Source: a virus
Length of the DNA stretch: 36,205 nt
Virus record (IMG/VR): IMGVR_UViG_3300020725_000004
Coordinates: 1-36,205 of that record
Strand: one strand, 5' to 3'
Position 1 is the first letter of the stretch. Every line of letters starts with the position of its first letter. Below the pieces are notes generated by a model. That model was not told the DNA's origin. It worked only from the letters and a program-made list of their open reading frames with translations, and ran no database searches. Of this stretch, positions 1 to 5,594 are shown piece after piece. The position numbers and the translations under genes are program-made.

Positions 1-242
1 AGATGGGCAAAGGTGTTTTATTTCAAAATGAGAAAAAACACGAAAAATCACCTGATTGGAAAGGCACTCTATTGCTTTCTGAGGACTACAAAGCAGGACA
101 AACACTCAAGATTGCTGGCTGGACTAAGCAAACCCCTAAAGGTAGTTTGATTAGCTTGTCTGAGGATAACTGGAAGCCTGATACTGGTGGCACTTATCCA
201 AAAGAAGTTAATCGAGTTCAAGACGGAGATGTACCCTTTTAA
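1..242 (+). repeat. Left copy of the end duplication (SSB-like gene part)
   Basis: Matches 35599-35843. The first 127 bases are identical; after that there are scattered, mostly synonymous substitutions and a divergent gene end. With the following rusA segment this makes the two window ends near-copies of one locus. Confidence 0.95.
3..242 (+). CDS. SSB-like ssDNA-binding protein, 5'-truncated copy
   Basis: This is the left-end allele of the gene that is complete at 35577-35843. The window begins inside it, so the first eight residues are missing and the ATG at 3 is an internal methionine. The visible 79 residues form a small, probably beta-rich domain and end in DGDVPF, which resembles the acidic C-terminal tip (DDDIPF) that bacterial SSB proteins use to recruit partners. 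The stop codon overlaps the rusA start (TAATG). Placement between recT and rusA supports a role in phage recombination. The ssDNA-binding function is inferred from tail and context; no OB-fold signature was proven. Confidence 0.75.
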   Translation: MGKGVLFQNEKKHEKSPDWKGTLLLSEDYKAGQTLKIAGWTKQTPKGSLISLSEDNWKPDTGGTYPKEVNRVQDGDVPF

Positions 243-464
243 TGGTTGTTTTAAATTTACCTTACCCTCCCAGTATCAATAACTACTGGATCGCTTCAGG
301 AAACAGACGGTTTATCTCTAAGCGGGGTAGGGAATTTAAAAATGCAGTCGCAGAGTATTGCGCTGAGTTCAGAGTTCCTAAATTTGGCGATAAACAAGTT
401 TGGGTAGATATTTTTCTCTATCCACGCTCTAAAAAGCTCATGGATGTTGATAACTGCATAAAAC
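242..464 (+). repeat. Left copy of the end duplication (rusA part)
   Basis: Matches 35983-36205 with only four substitutions that I can see, all between about 310 and 355. Positions 356-464 are identical to the last 109 bases of the window. The offset to the right copy is 143 bases larger than for the preceding segment, because a small gene is inserted there. Confidence 0.95.
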
Positions 465-625
465 CAATATTAGATGCCTTGCAAGATGCTGGTGTATTTG
501 ATGATGATGTTCAAGTTCACTGGGTTCGCATTGAGCGAGGTATGGTTAAAAAGAACGGTGGTTGTTTAGTCATGATTGATTATTTGGAAGAATCACCAGC
601 TCAAGGGGAATCTGGCGTGAATTAG
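242..625 (+). CDS. rusA: RusA-family Holliday junction resolvase
   Basis: A 127-residue protein of normal RusA length. RusA homodimers cut four-way DNA junctions, here probably to resolve recombination or replication intermediates before packaging. The N-terminus has the family PYPPSINNYW motif (7-16). The catalytic region is DVDNCIKPILDAL (68-80), with acidic residues D68, D70 and D78, K74, and a further DDD at 87-89. Its ATG overlaps the stop of the SSB-like gene by one base, so it is probably translationally coupled. The 3' end is followed by a hairpin at 641-676. A second allele starts at 35983. Confidence 0.93.
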   Translation: MVVLNLPYPPSINNYWIASGNRRFISKRGREFKNAVAEYCAEFRVPKFGDKQVWVDIFLYPRSKKLMDVDNCIKPILDALQDAGVFDDDVQVHWVRIERGMVKKNGGCLVMIDYLEESPAQGESGVN

Positions 626-640
626 CCAGGTAGTTAGGGG

Positions 641-676
641 TTGAGCCAGCCAACTTCTTGGGCAAGCTGGCACTCA
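641..676 (+). terminator. Hairpin after rusA, possible terminator
   Basis: GCCAGC (645-650) pairs with GCTGGC (666-671), and TGA/TCA extend the stem across a two-base bulge. The loop is 15 bases and there is only a weak T-containing tail (ATTTA), so termination would be partial at best. Confidence 0.4.
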
Positions 677-691
677 TTTAAGGGGATATTT

Positions 692-928
692 ATGAACAAT
701 AAACCAGTAGCGTGGATGAACGCACACACAGGGCATTTATGTAGTGGTGGTTTTTTGATGACCAAAATGCAAGATTACATTCCACTCTACACCCATCCAG
801 CAAAGACACTAACAGATGAGGAAATACTAAATATTGCCCATCAAATTCGTTTAATAGATAGGCAAACTGCTGATGATGGGCATTTATATTTTGCTAGAGC
901 AATACTAAGAAAGGCACAAGAGACATGA
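692..928 (+). CDS. Small PVAWM/PLYT-type phage protein, copy 1
   Basis: A 78-residue protein starting MNNKPVAWM and containing PLYTHPAKTLTDEE, a pattern seen in many small accessory phage proteins of unknown function. The start at 692 is preferred over upstream codons because AGGGGAT lies just before it. It ends with a four-base ATGA overlap with the next gene. It is paralogous to the gene at 1119-1361, sharing start, middle and end blocks while the core differs. No function can be assigned. Confidence 0.8.
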   Translation: MNNKPVAWMNAHTGHLCSGGFLMTKMQDYIPLYTHPAKTLTDEEILNIAHQIRLIDRQTADDGHLYFARAILRKAQET

Positions 929-1122
929 AACCTTTAATAGATAGATTGCAAATAGCACAAGGTAACAATAATGCGGATGAGTTAATTCCAGAGGTTATTG
1001 AAATGCTTTGCCAGCAACAAGCTGAAATAGAGGTGTTGAAAGCCAAGCTAAAGCAATATCATTTAAAAGAAGATTTAGATAGAAACCTAAATTTAATTTA
1101 TGGCAAGGAGTTTGTTAAATGA
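925..1122 (+). CDS. Small helical protein of unknown function
   Basis: A 65-residue protein rich in Glu, Gln, Leu and Lys, predicted alpha-helical. The stretch around residues 25-50 could form a short coiled coil. It is linked by ATGA overlaps to the genes on both sides and sits between two PVAWM paralogues. I recognise no family. Confidence 0.75.
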   Translation: MKPLIDRLQIAQGNNNADELIPEVIEMLCQQQAEIEVLKAKLKQYHLKEDLDRNLNLIYGKEFVK

Positions 1123-1361
1123 ACAATGAACCAGTAGCGTGGATGCTTAAAACAGGTCATGGCACAAAGATTGTAGAGAAGAAGCCTTATTGTGAAGTTG
1201 ATTATTGGAAACCACTTTACACACAGCCAACAAAGACACTAACAGATGCTGTAGTAAACGAATTGTGGGCAGAATCGCATGAAGATGGGATTGCTATGCA
1301 ACACGGATTTACTACGCAACAACATTATTTTGCCCATCTAATACTAAGAAAGGCACAATAA
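1119..1361 (+). CDS. Small PVAWM/PLYT-type phage protein, copy 2
   Basis: An 80-residue paralogue of 692-928. It shares the opening MNN(E/K)PVAWM, a central PLYT.P.KTLTD block and a closing YFA..ILRKAQ block, while the intervening residues differ. It starts in the stop of the preceding gene (ATGA), and its own stop overlaps the next ATG (TAATG). Function unknown. Confidence 0.8.
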   Translation: MNNEPVAWMLKTGHGTKIVEKKPYCEVDYWKPLYTQPTKTLTDAVVNELWAESHEDGIAMQHGFTTQQHYFAHLILRKAQ

Positions 1362-1453
1362 TGAAATTTTGGAAAAGAAAACAGATGAACGGCAAGACTT
1401 TTGAGATTGTGCAGATTTTAGGTGATCTCATCATTGTTAAAGAGTTCAAATAG
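1361..1453 (+). CDS. 30-residue micro-protein
   Basis: ATG at 1361 overlaps the stop of the previous gene (TAATG). The frame encodes a basic N-terminus (MKFWKRKQMNGK) followed by a hydrophobic beta-like segment (TFEIVQILGDLIIVKEFK), and the stop overlaps the GTG of the next gene. It fills an otherwise empty slot in a perfectly packed gene string, which is the main support. Function unknown. Confidence 0.6.
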   Translation: MKFWKRKQMNGKTFEIVQILGDLIIVKEFK

Positions 1454-1896
1454 TGAATGGATCAAACTCCTACGCAGAACGGCAAACCGTTGCTAACAAA
1501 GGTGAGGTTCTATTTCAGGAATGGTGTCAATTTAACGGCTATCAAGTCAGTAGGATTGGCTTTGATGAAAAGCATGGAAATGTGGCTAATTTTTTCAATT
1601 TGCCTTGTCTTTTACGCAATTTACCTGATTTTGTTATCAGTAGAGGTGATGAAACGATGGTGGTTAATGTCAAAGGAACAGCCAATTTTAAGGAAAAAGA
1701 AATAAAGATGATTCCGATGTTTCTGGAATGGTTTAGCAGTAAGAAAGCACCACTGGTTTATGCTTTTTGCTTTGAGGGTTGCGATCCCTTGTTTGTTTAT
1801 CCAGAGAAAATCATTTATCTGTATGAAAAAGCTACTAATCGCAAATGGAATGATGGAGTGATCTATCGCAACTTAAACTTTATGGAATTACTATGA
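1453..1896 (+). CDS. PD-(D/E)XK-like nuclease-fold protein
   Basis: A 147-residue protein starting at GTG 1453, which overlaps the previous stop (TAGTG). The segment LPDFVISRG followed 8-10 residues later by VVNVKGT resembles the PD...(D/E)xK core of restriction-like and resolvase-type nucleases. An N stands where the second acidic residue is usual, so catalysis is uncertain. The N-terminal helix with KGEVLFQEWCQ also fits such folds. It may process DNA with RusA and the exonuclease of this block, or be an inactive relative. Overlaps the HNH gene by four bases. Confidence 0.6.
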   Translation: MNGSNSYAERQTVANKGEVLFQEWCQFNGYQVSRIGFDEKHGNVANFFNLPCLLRNLPDFVISRGDETMVVNVKGTANFKEKEIKMIPMFLEWFSSKKAPLVYAFCFEGCDPLFVYPEKIIYLYEKATNRKWNDGVIYRNLNFMELL

Positions 1897-2345
1897 AAAT
1901 TACCAAAGACAGGATTGAAAACAAGGTAGAACTTGTTACTGAGTCTGGTTGTTGGATTTGGATGGGAACAACAACAACAAGGGGATACGGTCAAATAGAA
2001 AGCGATACCAAAAAATATTATGCTCATAGAGCCTCTTATCAGGCTTTTGTTGGTGAAATTCCTGAAGGCATGAATGTTTGTCATCGTTGCGACAATCGTT
2101 TTTGCGTTAATCCAAGTCATTTGTTTTTAGGAACTCAAAAAGACAATCTTCAGGACATGAAACGAAAAGGCAGATCAACAATAGGCGAAAAAAATGCCAG
2201 ATCTAAGTTAACGGAAAAACAGGTGCAACAAATAAAGAATGGCTTGAGATCTGGTCTTAAAGAAAAATATTTAGCAAATTTATACGGCGTATGCCGTCAA
2301 TCAATCAACAATATTAAAAATGGAAGGGTTTGGAATCATGTATGA
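1893..2345 (+). CDS. HNH endonuclease (homing type)
   Basis: A 150-residue free-standing HNH protein. The motif CHRCDNRFCVNPSHL (63-77) gives zinc or structural cysteines C63, C66 and C71 and the H/N/H catalytic pattern H64, N73, H76, followed by FLGTQKDNLQDM, typical of the HNH_3 group. The C-terminal third is a helix-turn-helix DNA-binding segment (TEKQVQQIK ... YGVCRQSINNIKNGR). Such proteins nick or cut DNA, usually as selfish elements that spread between phages. It overlaps the next gene's start, so it is embedded without a gap of its own. Confidence 0.92.
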   Translation: MKITKDRIENKVELVTESGCWIWMGTTTTRGYGQIESDTKKYYAHRASYQAFVGEIPEGMNVCHRCDNRFCVNPSHLFLGTQKDNLQDMKRKGRSTIGEKNARSKLTEKQVQQIKNGLRSGLKEKYLANLYGVCRQSINNIKNGRVWNHV

Positions 2346-3093
2346 CTTATCTAAAGTGAAATTGTTTATCAGTACGCCTATGTACGGAGGCATGTGCGCT
2401 GGTTATTACACTCAATCAGTGATGCAAGCTCAAATGGTGTTTTCTCACTACAAAATAAACAGCTCTTTTAGTTTTATGTTCAATGAGAGCCTAATTACCC
2501 GTGCCAGGAACGCTTTAACAGCAACTTTTCTCAAAGGTGAATATACGCACCTCATGTTTATAGATGCAGACATCAAGTTCAATCCTCACGACATTGTAAA
2601 AATGATTGAGGCTGATAAAGACATTATTTGCGGTATTTACCCTAAAAAAGAGATTAACTGGGATACAGTAAAGAACGCAATGGATGCTGGTGTGCCTAAT
2701 GATCGTTTAAAGCACCATACAGGCTCTTTTGTGGTCAATTTGGTAGATTACCAAGGAGAAGTCACTGTGCCTGTTGCAGAGCCTGTAGAGATCTTTAATG
2801 GCGGTACTGGCTATATGCTGATTAAGCGTGAAGTTTTTGAAAAGTTATCAGATCATGTGCCAACTTACTTTAATGATGTTTTAGACCTTGCTGGCACTGT
2901 TGGGCAGCGTGATGAGATTAAAGAGTTCTTTACTACTTCGATTGAGCCTGAAACTCAGCGCTTGTTGTCAGAGGATTACCACTTTTGCCGTATTTGGAGG
3001 CAAATTGGCGGTAAGGTTTATGCTGCTCCCTGGTGTGATCTCGCTCATATAGGTACTTACGCTTTTGAAGGTAAATTGATCCCTGCTGGTTAA
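2338..3093 (+). CDS. GT-A-fold glycosyltransferase
   Basis: A 251-residue protein with a Rossmann-like start (KLFISTPMYGG) and a DxD-type metal/sugar-nucleotide motif FIDADIKF (DAD at 76-78), then NGGTGYMLIKREVF, as in family 2-like glycosyltransferases that phages carry. ATG 2338 is chosen because GGAAGGG lies upstream; an in-frame ATG at 2320 is possible. It is the last plus-strand gene before the convergent junction. Substrate unknown: virion protein, phage DNA or host envelope are all possible. Confidence 0.82.
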   Translation: MYDLSKVKLFISTPMYGGMCAGYYTQSVMQAQMVFSHYKINSSFSFMFNESLITRARNALTATFLKGEYTHLMFIDADIKFNPHDIVKMIEADKDIICGIYPKKEINWDTVKNAMDAGVPNDRLKHHTGSFVVNLVDYQGEVTVPVAEPVEIFNGGTGYMLIKREVFEKLSDHVPTYFNDVLDLAGTVGQRDEIKEFFTTSIEPETQRLLSEDYHFCRIWRQIGGKVYAAPWCDLAHIGTYAFEGKLIPAG

Positions 3094-3123
3094 TGTTGCA
3101 GTGCAACAATTTAATTTTGTTTG
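3094..3123 (+). terminator. Probable terminator of the plus block
   Basis: Directly after the glycosyltransferase stop, TGTTGCA and TGCAACA form a 7-bp palindrome around one base, followed by a T-rich tail (AATTTAATTTTGTTT). The stem is short, so efficiency is uncertain. Location between convergent blocks fits. Confidence 0.5.
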
Positions 3124-3161
3124 GGGAGGAGAAGCCCCATTCATTCCTAGTACCCAGTGCA

Positions 3162-3362
3162 TCATAGTTTTATGTTTACCCAGATACGCTCATGTAGCCA
3201 ATACAGGGCTATCTTGGTAAATAGCTCTACAAAGGCAATTGAGAAGGCAAGGGAGGCATGACCAGTGATAATCCAAGACAAAACAAAGGTGTCAAGGCTA
3301 CCTGTCATGCGCCAAGTAACTGCTTTAGCTAAAGACTTGTAATGAGAGTCGATGATCCTAAC
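3162..3362 (-). CDS. DUF2061 family small membrane protein, no standard start codon
   Basis: The minus frame encodes a clear DUF2061-type protein: DSHYKSLAKAVTWR, TGSLDTFVLSW, TGHASLAFSIAFVE and a closing TKIALYWLHERIWVNIKL. Two hydrophobic helices are expected in the inner membrane. Function in the family is unknown. The odd point is the start. No ATG, GTG, TTG or CTG lies in frame upstream of the conserved region; the residue where the family start should be is GTT at 3360-3362. The only in-frame ATG is internal and would remove the conserved SLAKAVTWR part. The reading frame is +1 relative to the upstream basic gene, whose stop lies at this point, so frameshifting, a rare start codon or a strain mutation are options. 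Confidence 0.75.
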   Translation of the reverse strand, partial: VRIIDSHYKSLAKAVTWRMTGSLDTFVLSWIITGHASLAFSIAFVELFTKIALYWLHERIWVNIKL

Positions 3363-3510
3363 CCCTTTTACTTGCTCGCTTGGATCGTTTTGATTTACGC
3401 TTTTCTGATAGCGCTATTGCTACCGCTTGTTTTTGCTTTCGACCTTCTCCTATCAGCTTGCGGATGTTTGCTGACACAGTCTTATTTGTTACACCTTTAG
3501 CGAGTGGCAT
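3358..3510 (-). CDS. Small basic protein, DUF6496-like
   Basis: A 50-residue protein beginning MPLAKGVTNKTVSANIRK and containing QAVAIALSEKRK, the QA-AIALS pattern of small basic proteins (DUF6496-like) found in phages and bacteria. The tail is almost all Lys, Arg and Ser. Its ATG lies inside the last codons of the Rz gene (14-base overlap). Its stop overlaps the DUF2061 frame. A nucleic-acid-binding role is plausible from charge only. Confidence 0.75.
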   Translation of the reverse strand: MPLAKGVTNKTVSANIRKLIGEGRKQKQAVAIALSEKRKSKRSKRASKRG

Positions 3511-3922
3511 TGTTTACCTCATCATATTGTTTGTAACAGGCTTCTAGCGCTGTCCGCAGTCCGTCTGCTCTGGCAGCTTCCCTGTCAAGAAAAGCTGCAT
3601 CCTCGGCAGAAAGGGACAGCCCAGTTCCACCTTGTCCATTGTTGGCGCTGTACTGACTACGACTGGGTCTTGAGCGCAACTTGATAAGAGCATCAGCAAG
3701 CTGATTGTTGATAGCGTTAATTTGAGCATCTTTTTCTCTCCTAATCTGATCGGCTGCCTGTTGATTTTCTTTCTCTTTGGCTGCTATTGCTTGTTCCTGA
3801 GCTATCTTTTGAGCTGCTTCTTTCTTTTGATAGCGCCATCCGTTGACAGTCCAGCCAGCAGAAAATGTCAAGACTACTGCAACGATGTAAGCAATCAGTT
3901 TGAATTGGATGGAAGCGAACAC
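3497..3922 (-). CDS. Rz: Rz-type inner-membrane spanin
   Basis: A 141-residue i-spanin. An N-terminal membrane anchor (about residues 8-28) is followed by a long charged, Gln/Lys/Glu-rich coiled-coil region facing the periplasm. It would pair with the Rz1 lipoprotein to fuse inner and outer membranes in the last step of lysis. The start is GTG at 3922, overlapping the endolysin end by 28 bases. Rz1 is encoded entirely inside it in another frame, the classical nested arrangement. Confidence 0.93.
   Translation of the reverse strand: MFASIQFKLIAYIVAVVLTFSAGWTVNGWRYQKKEAAQKIAQEQAIAAKEKENQQAADQIRREKDAQINAINNQLADALIKLRSRPSRSQYSANNGQGGTGLSLSAEDAAFLDREAARADGLRTALEACYKQYDEVNNATR
3544..3729 (-). CDS. 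Rz1: Rz1-type outer-membrane lipoprotein spanin
   Basis: A 61-residue protein nested in a different frame within Rz. It has a basic start, hydrophobic h-region and lipobox LLSSC with the lipidated cysteine at position 18, giving a mature peptide of about 44 residues. Outer-membrane anchoring through the lipid and contact with Rz across the periplasm are the known family roles. It has two further cysteines (38 and 58) and fewer prolines than lambda Rz1. Presence of this gene argues for a Gram-negative host. Confidence 0.9.
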   Translation of the reverse strand: MLKLTLSTISLLMLLSSCAQDPVVVSTAPTMDKVELGCPFLPRMQLFLTGKLPEQTDCGQR

Positions 3923-4359
3923 TTTTCATATTCCTCTTGTCTGCGCTTTAAAAGCCCTGGCTCTACTTTACCGCCAGCAGTATCCCATTTCAACAACTCT
4001 TTGCAAGCACCTGCATAGTCCATGCTATTAAGTTTTTTATTAAGGGTTGAGTAGCAGAAAGCAGACACCCCAACATTGTAGGTAAAATCCAAATAAGCAT
4101 CGTATTCTCCTTGAGAAATAGGCACATGAATACACTTCACCATGCCTTTAGCGTGTTCATCAAGACTTTCTTCTAGCTTGACTAACGCTCTTACGGGATC
4201 TGTTTTATCACCCTTTTTGACACCGTCAGCTTGACCATAACCAACGGTATAAACACCGCCTACATCTTGGTAAGCAGTGCCACTATATCCTTCATGTACA
4301 GCAACTCCAACAAGCACCGCTGCGCTTGCAATTATGGCAGCAGCGGGCTTTCTATCCAT
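3895..4359 (-). CDS. Endolysin, GH24 lysozyme with signal-arrest-release anchor
   Basis: A 154-residue muramidase. The catalytic triad has the canonical E-8-D-5-T spacing: E23, D32 and T38 in HEGYSGTAYQDVGGVYTVGYG region. Residues 6-21 form a weakly hydrophobic Ala/Val-rich helix ahead of the catalytic Glu, as in phage 21-type SAR endolysins, which are exported by the host Sec system and activated when the membrane is depolarised. Later motifs (AYLDFTYNVGVSAFCYSTL) are family typical. Start overlaps the preceding stop (TAATG). It follows a holin-like gene in the same operon. Confidence 0.94.
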   Translation of the reverse strand: MDRKPAAAIIASAAVLVGVAVHEGYSGTAYQDVGGVYTVGYGQADGVKKGDKTDPVRALVKLEESLDEHAKGMVKCIHVPISQGEYDAYLDFTYNVGVSAFCYSTLNKKLNSMDYAGACKELLKWDTAGGKVEPGLLKRRQEEYEKCSLPSNSN

Positions 4360-4553
4360 TACTCGGCTGGAGTTTGCTCTACTGGTGTTACATCAGCGGG
4401 AGGAGCAACTTCAGGAGCTATTTCGGTAATTGCCTGTGCTTCCTCTTGTGGTTCAGCATGAACAGCAAAACGCTGTAATAGCTGATGAATAGCGCTACCC
4501 ATTTCAATACATTCTTTACTAACAAAAGATTCAATTTTATCTAATAAGCTCAT
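4359..4553 (-). CDS. Small acidic protein of unknown function
   Basis: A 64-residue protein: a helical N-terminal half (SLLDKIESFVSKECIEMG) and an Ala/Pro/Glu-rich, probably disordered tail. It is coupled by stop-start overlaps to both neighbours in the lysis cluster. No family recognised. Confidence 0.75.
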   Translation of the reverse strand: MSLLDKIESFVSKECIEMGSAIHQLLQRFAVHAEPQEEAQAITEIAPEVAPPADVTPVEQTPAE

Positions 4554-4900
4554 AATCCTTCTCCTGGGGTGATATAAACAGACGCATTGGCAGCATCGCC
4601 AATAATTCTTGCATACACATTGCCTGACTGACTTACTTGAGGTCCAGTAATTACTCTATAAGCGTATGGTGGCAAAGGAATGACATAATTAGGACCATTA
4701 TCTGGTAACGCCACATTAAAAGTATTGGTAGGGTTGATCCAAACATAAACAGCATTATTAACATCAGCATTAGAAATAAAATACTGGTTAACAGGGCTGT
4801 CTGCTGTGATGGTATATACATTGGACTGCGTGTTGGCAGCACCGTTAACGGCTACTTTTACCGTTTTTCCCATCGGTTGAAAAGCGATATTATTAGCCAT
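4550..4900 (-). CDS. Small beta-rich structural protein, paralogue 1
   Basis: A 116-residue protein with alternating hydrophobic and Asn/Val/Thr-rich strands and no lysine-rich or membrane segments. It has the same length and layout as 14041-14385: an opening F.P.G.TV, a central N.Y.I.NA and a C-terminal A..YI..G(E/D)G. Such proteins usually decorate phage heads or tails. Its place next to lysis genes rather than capsid genes is unusual. Assignment is by pattern only. Confidence 0.6.
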   Translation of the reverse strand: MANNIAFQPMGKTVKVAVNGAANTQSNVYTITADSPVNQYFISNADVNNAVYVWINPTNTFNVALPDNGPNYVIPLPPYAYRVITGPQVSQSGNVYARIIGDAANASVYITPGEGL

Positions 4901-5154
4901 TAGTAGATACTCTTTTTACCAGCGTTGCCTGGTTTAGTAGTAGCAGAATTTTTAGTATTTCTGTTATCTCCAAAGTTCCATACGGAAGTAAATCCCGCTG
5001 GTATCTTTCCAGTTAAGGTTGTGTTCAATCCACCAGCAGAGCCATCACGGGGTAACTGAGGGCGCACTGCTCTCGCTACTTGTTGGTTTGCTTCGGATGG
5101 TCTTTTGTGAGGTTCACCACCACTACTCCCCTGGGTTTTCGGTTTTAGGCTCAT
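4900..5154 (-). CDS. Hydrophilic small protein of unknown function
   Basis: An 84-residue, Gly/Ser/Asn/Lys-rich protein with little predicted core structure. Its start lies inside the end of the holin-like gene (32-base overlap), and its stop overlaps the next start (TAATG). Coupling supports expression; no family recognised. Confidence 0.65.
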   Translation of the reverse strand: MSLKPKTQGSSGGEPHKRPSEANQQVARAVRPQLPRDGSAGGLNTTLTGKIPAGFTSVWNFGDNRNTKNSATTKPGNAGKKSIY

Positions 5155-5347
5155 TTTTAATCCTTTCTTTTGTCTTGACTACAAGGTAGCAAAAAACTAC
5201 AAATATTGCTAGTGTTGTTACTCTTTCCCACATGGGATTCCACATTGTCCAACCGCACATAATGCTTGCTGCTATTAAACCTAAAATCGTTATCAAACGG
5301 TCTGTAATGACCCCTAACGCTAGGCGTACCAATGCTACTGCTTCCAT
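5123..5347 (-). CDS. Probable holin
   Basis: A 74-residue membrane protein with two hydrophobic helices (about residues 16-36 and 43-59) and a highly charged C-terminal tail (KTKERIKNEPKTENPGE), the layout of small class II-like holins that set lysis timing. It lies upstream of the endolysin and spanins in the same operon and has a strong AGGGGATA ribosome site. No specific family motif was recognised, so the call rests on topology and position. Confidence 0.7.
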   Translation of the reverse strand: MEAVALVRLALGVITDRLITILGLIAASIMCGWTMWNPMWERVTTLAIFVVFCYLVVKTKERIKNEPKTENPGE

Positions 5348-5387
5348 ATTTATCCCCTATGAACTTGTTAAAGATCACAGTTTAACC

Positions 5388-5594
5388 CTACTCATCAATA
5401 TCATCAATACTGCCAAAACCACTACCCCACTCATCGTCAGAAATCTTCTGCTTGAGCTTTTCAATGTTCACCATACGGTCAATCACCTTACATTTATCAG
5501 TAAGGGAAGCCATCTCATCTGCCATTACTTCTCTAAGCAGCTTGGCAACAGCATCTTCCAGGTCAGGATTCAATCCTTTTGATTTCTTGCTCAT
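5388..5594 (-). CDS. Small acidic helical protein
   Basis: A 68-residue protein (MSKKSKGLNPDLEDAVAKLL...) with helical middle and an acidic, Gly-containing tail. The ATG at 5594 overlaps the stop of the upstream internal-protein gene (ATGA), which decides against longer upstream starts. It resembles small virion-assembly accessory proteins in position only. Confidence 0.75.
   Translation of the reverse strand: MSKKSKGLNPDLEDAVAKLLREVMADEMASLTDKCKVIDRMVNIEKLKQKISDDEWGSGFGSIDDIDE

Noticed and set aside
641-691. Upstream start for the PVAWM gene
   Set aside because: Lies inside a hairpin; ribosome site AGGGGAT is directly before 692.
3722-4018. Plus-strand frame across Rz and endolysin
   Set aside because: Shadow of well-supported minus-strand lysis genes; composition is not protein-like.
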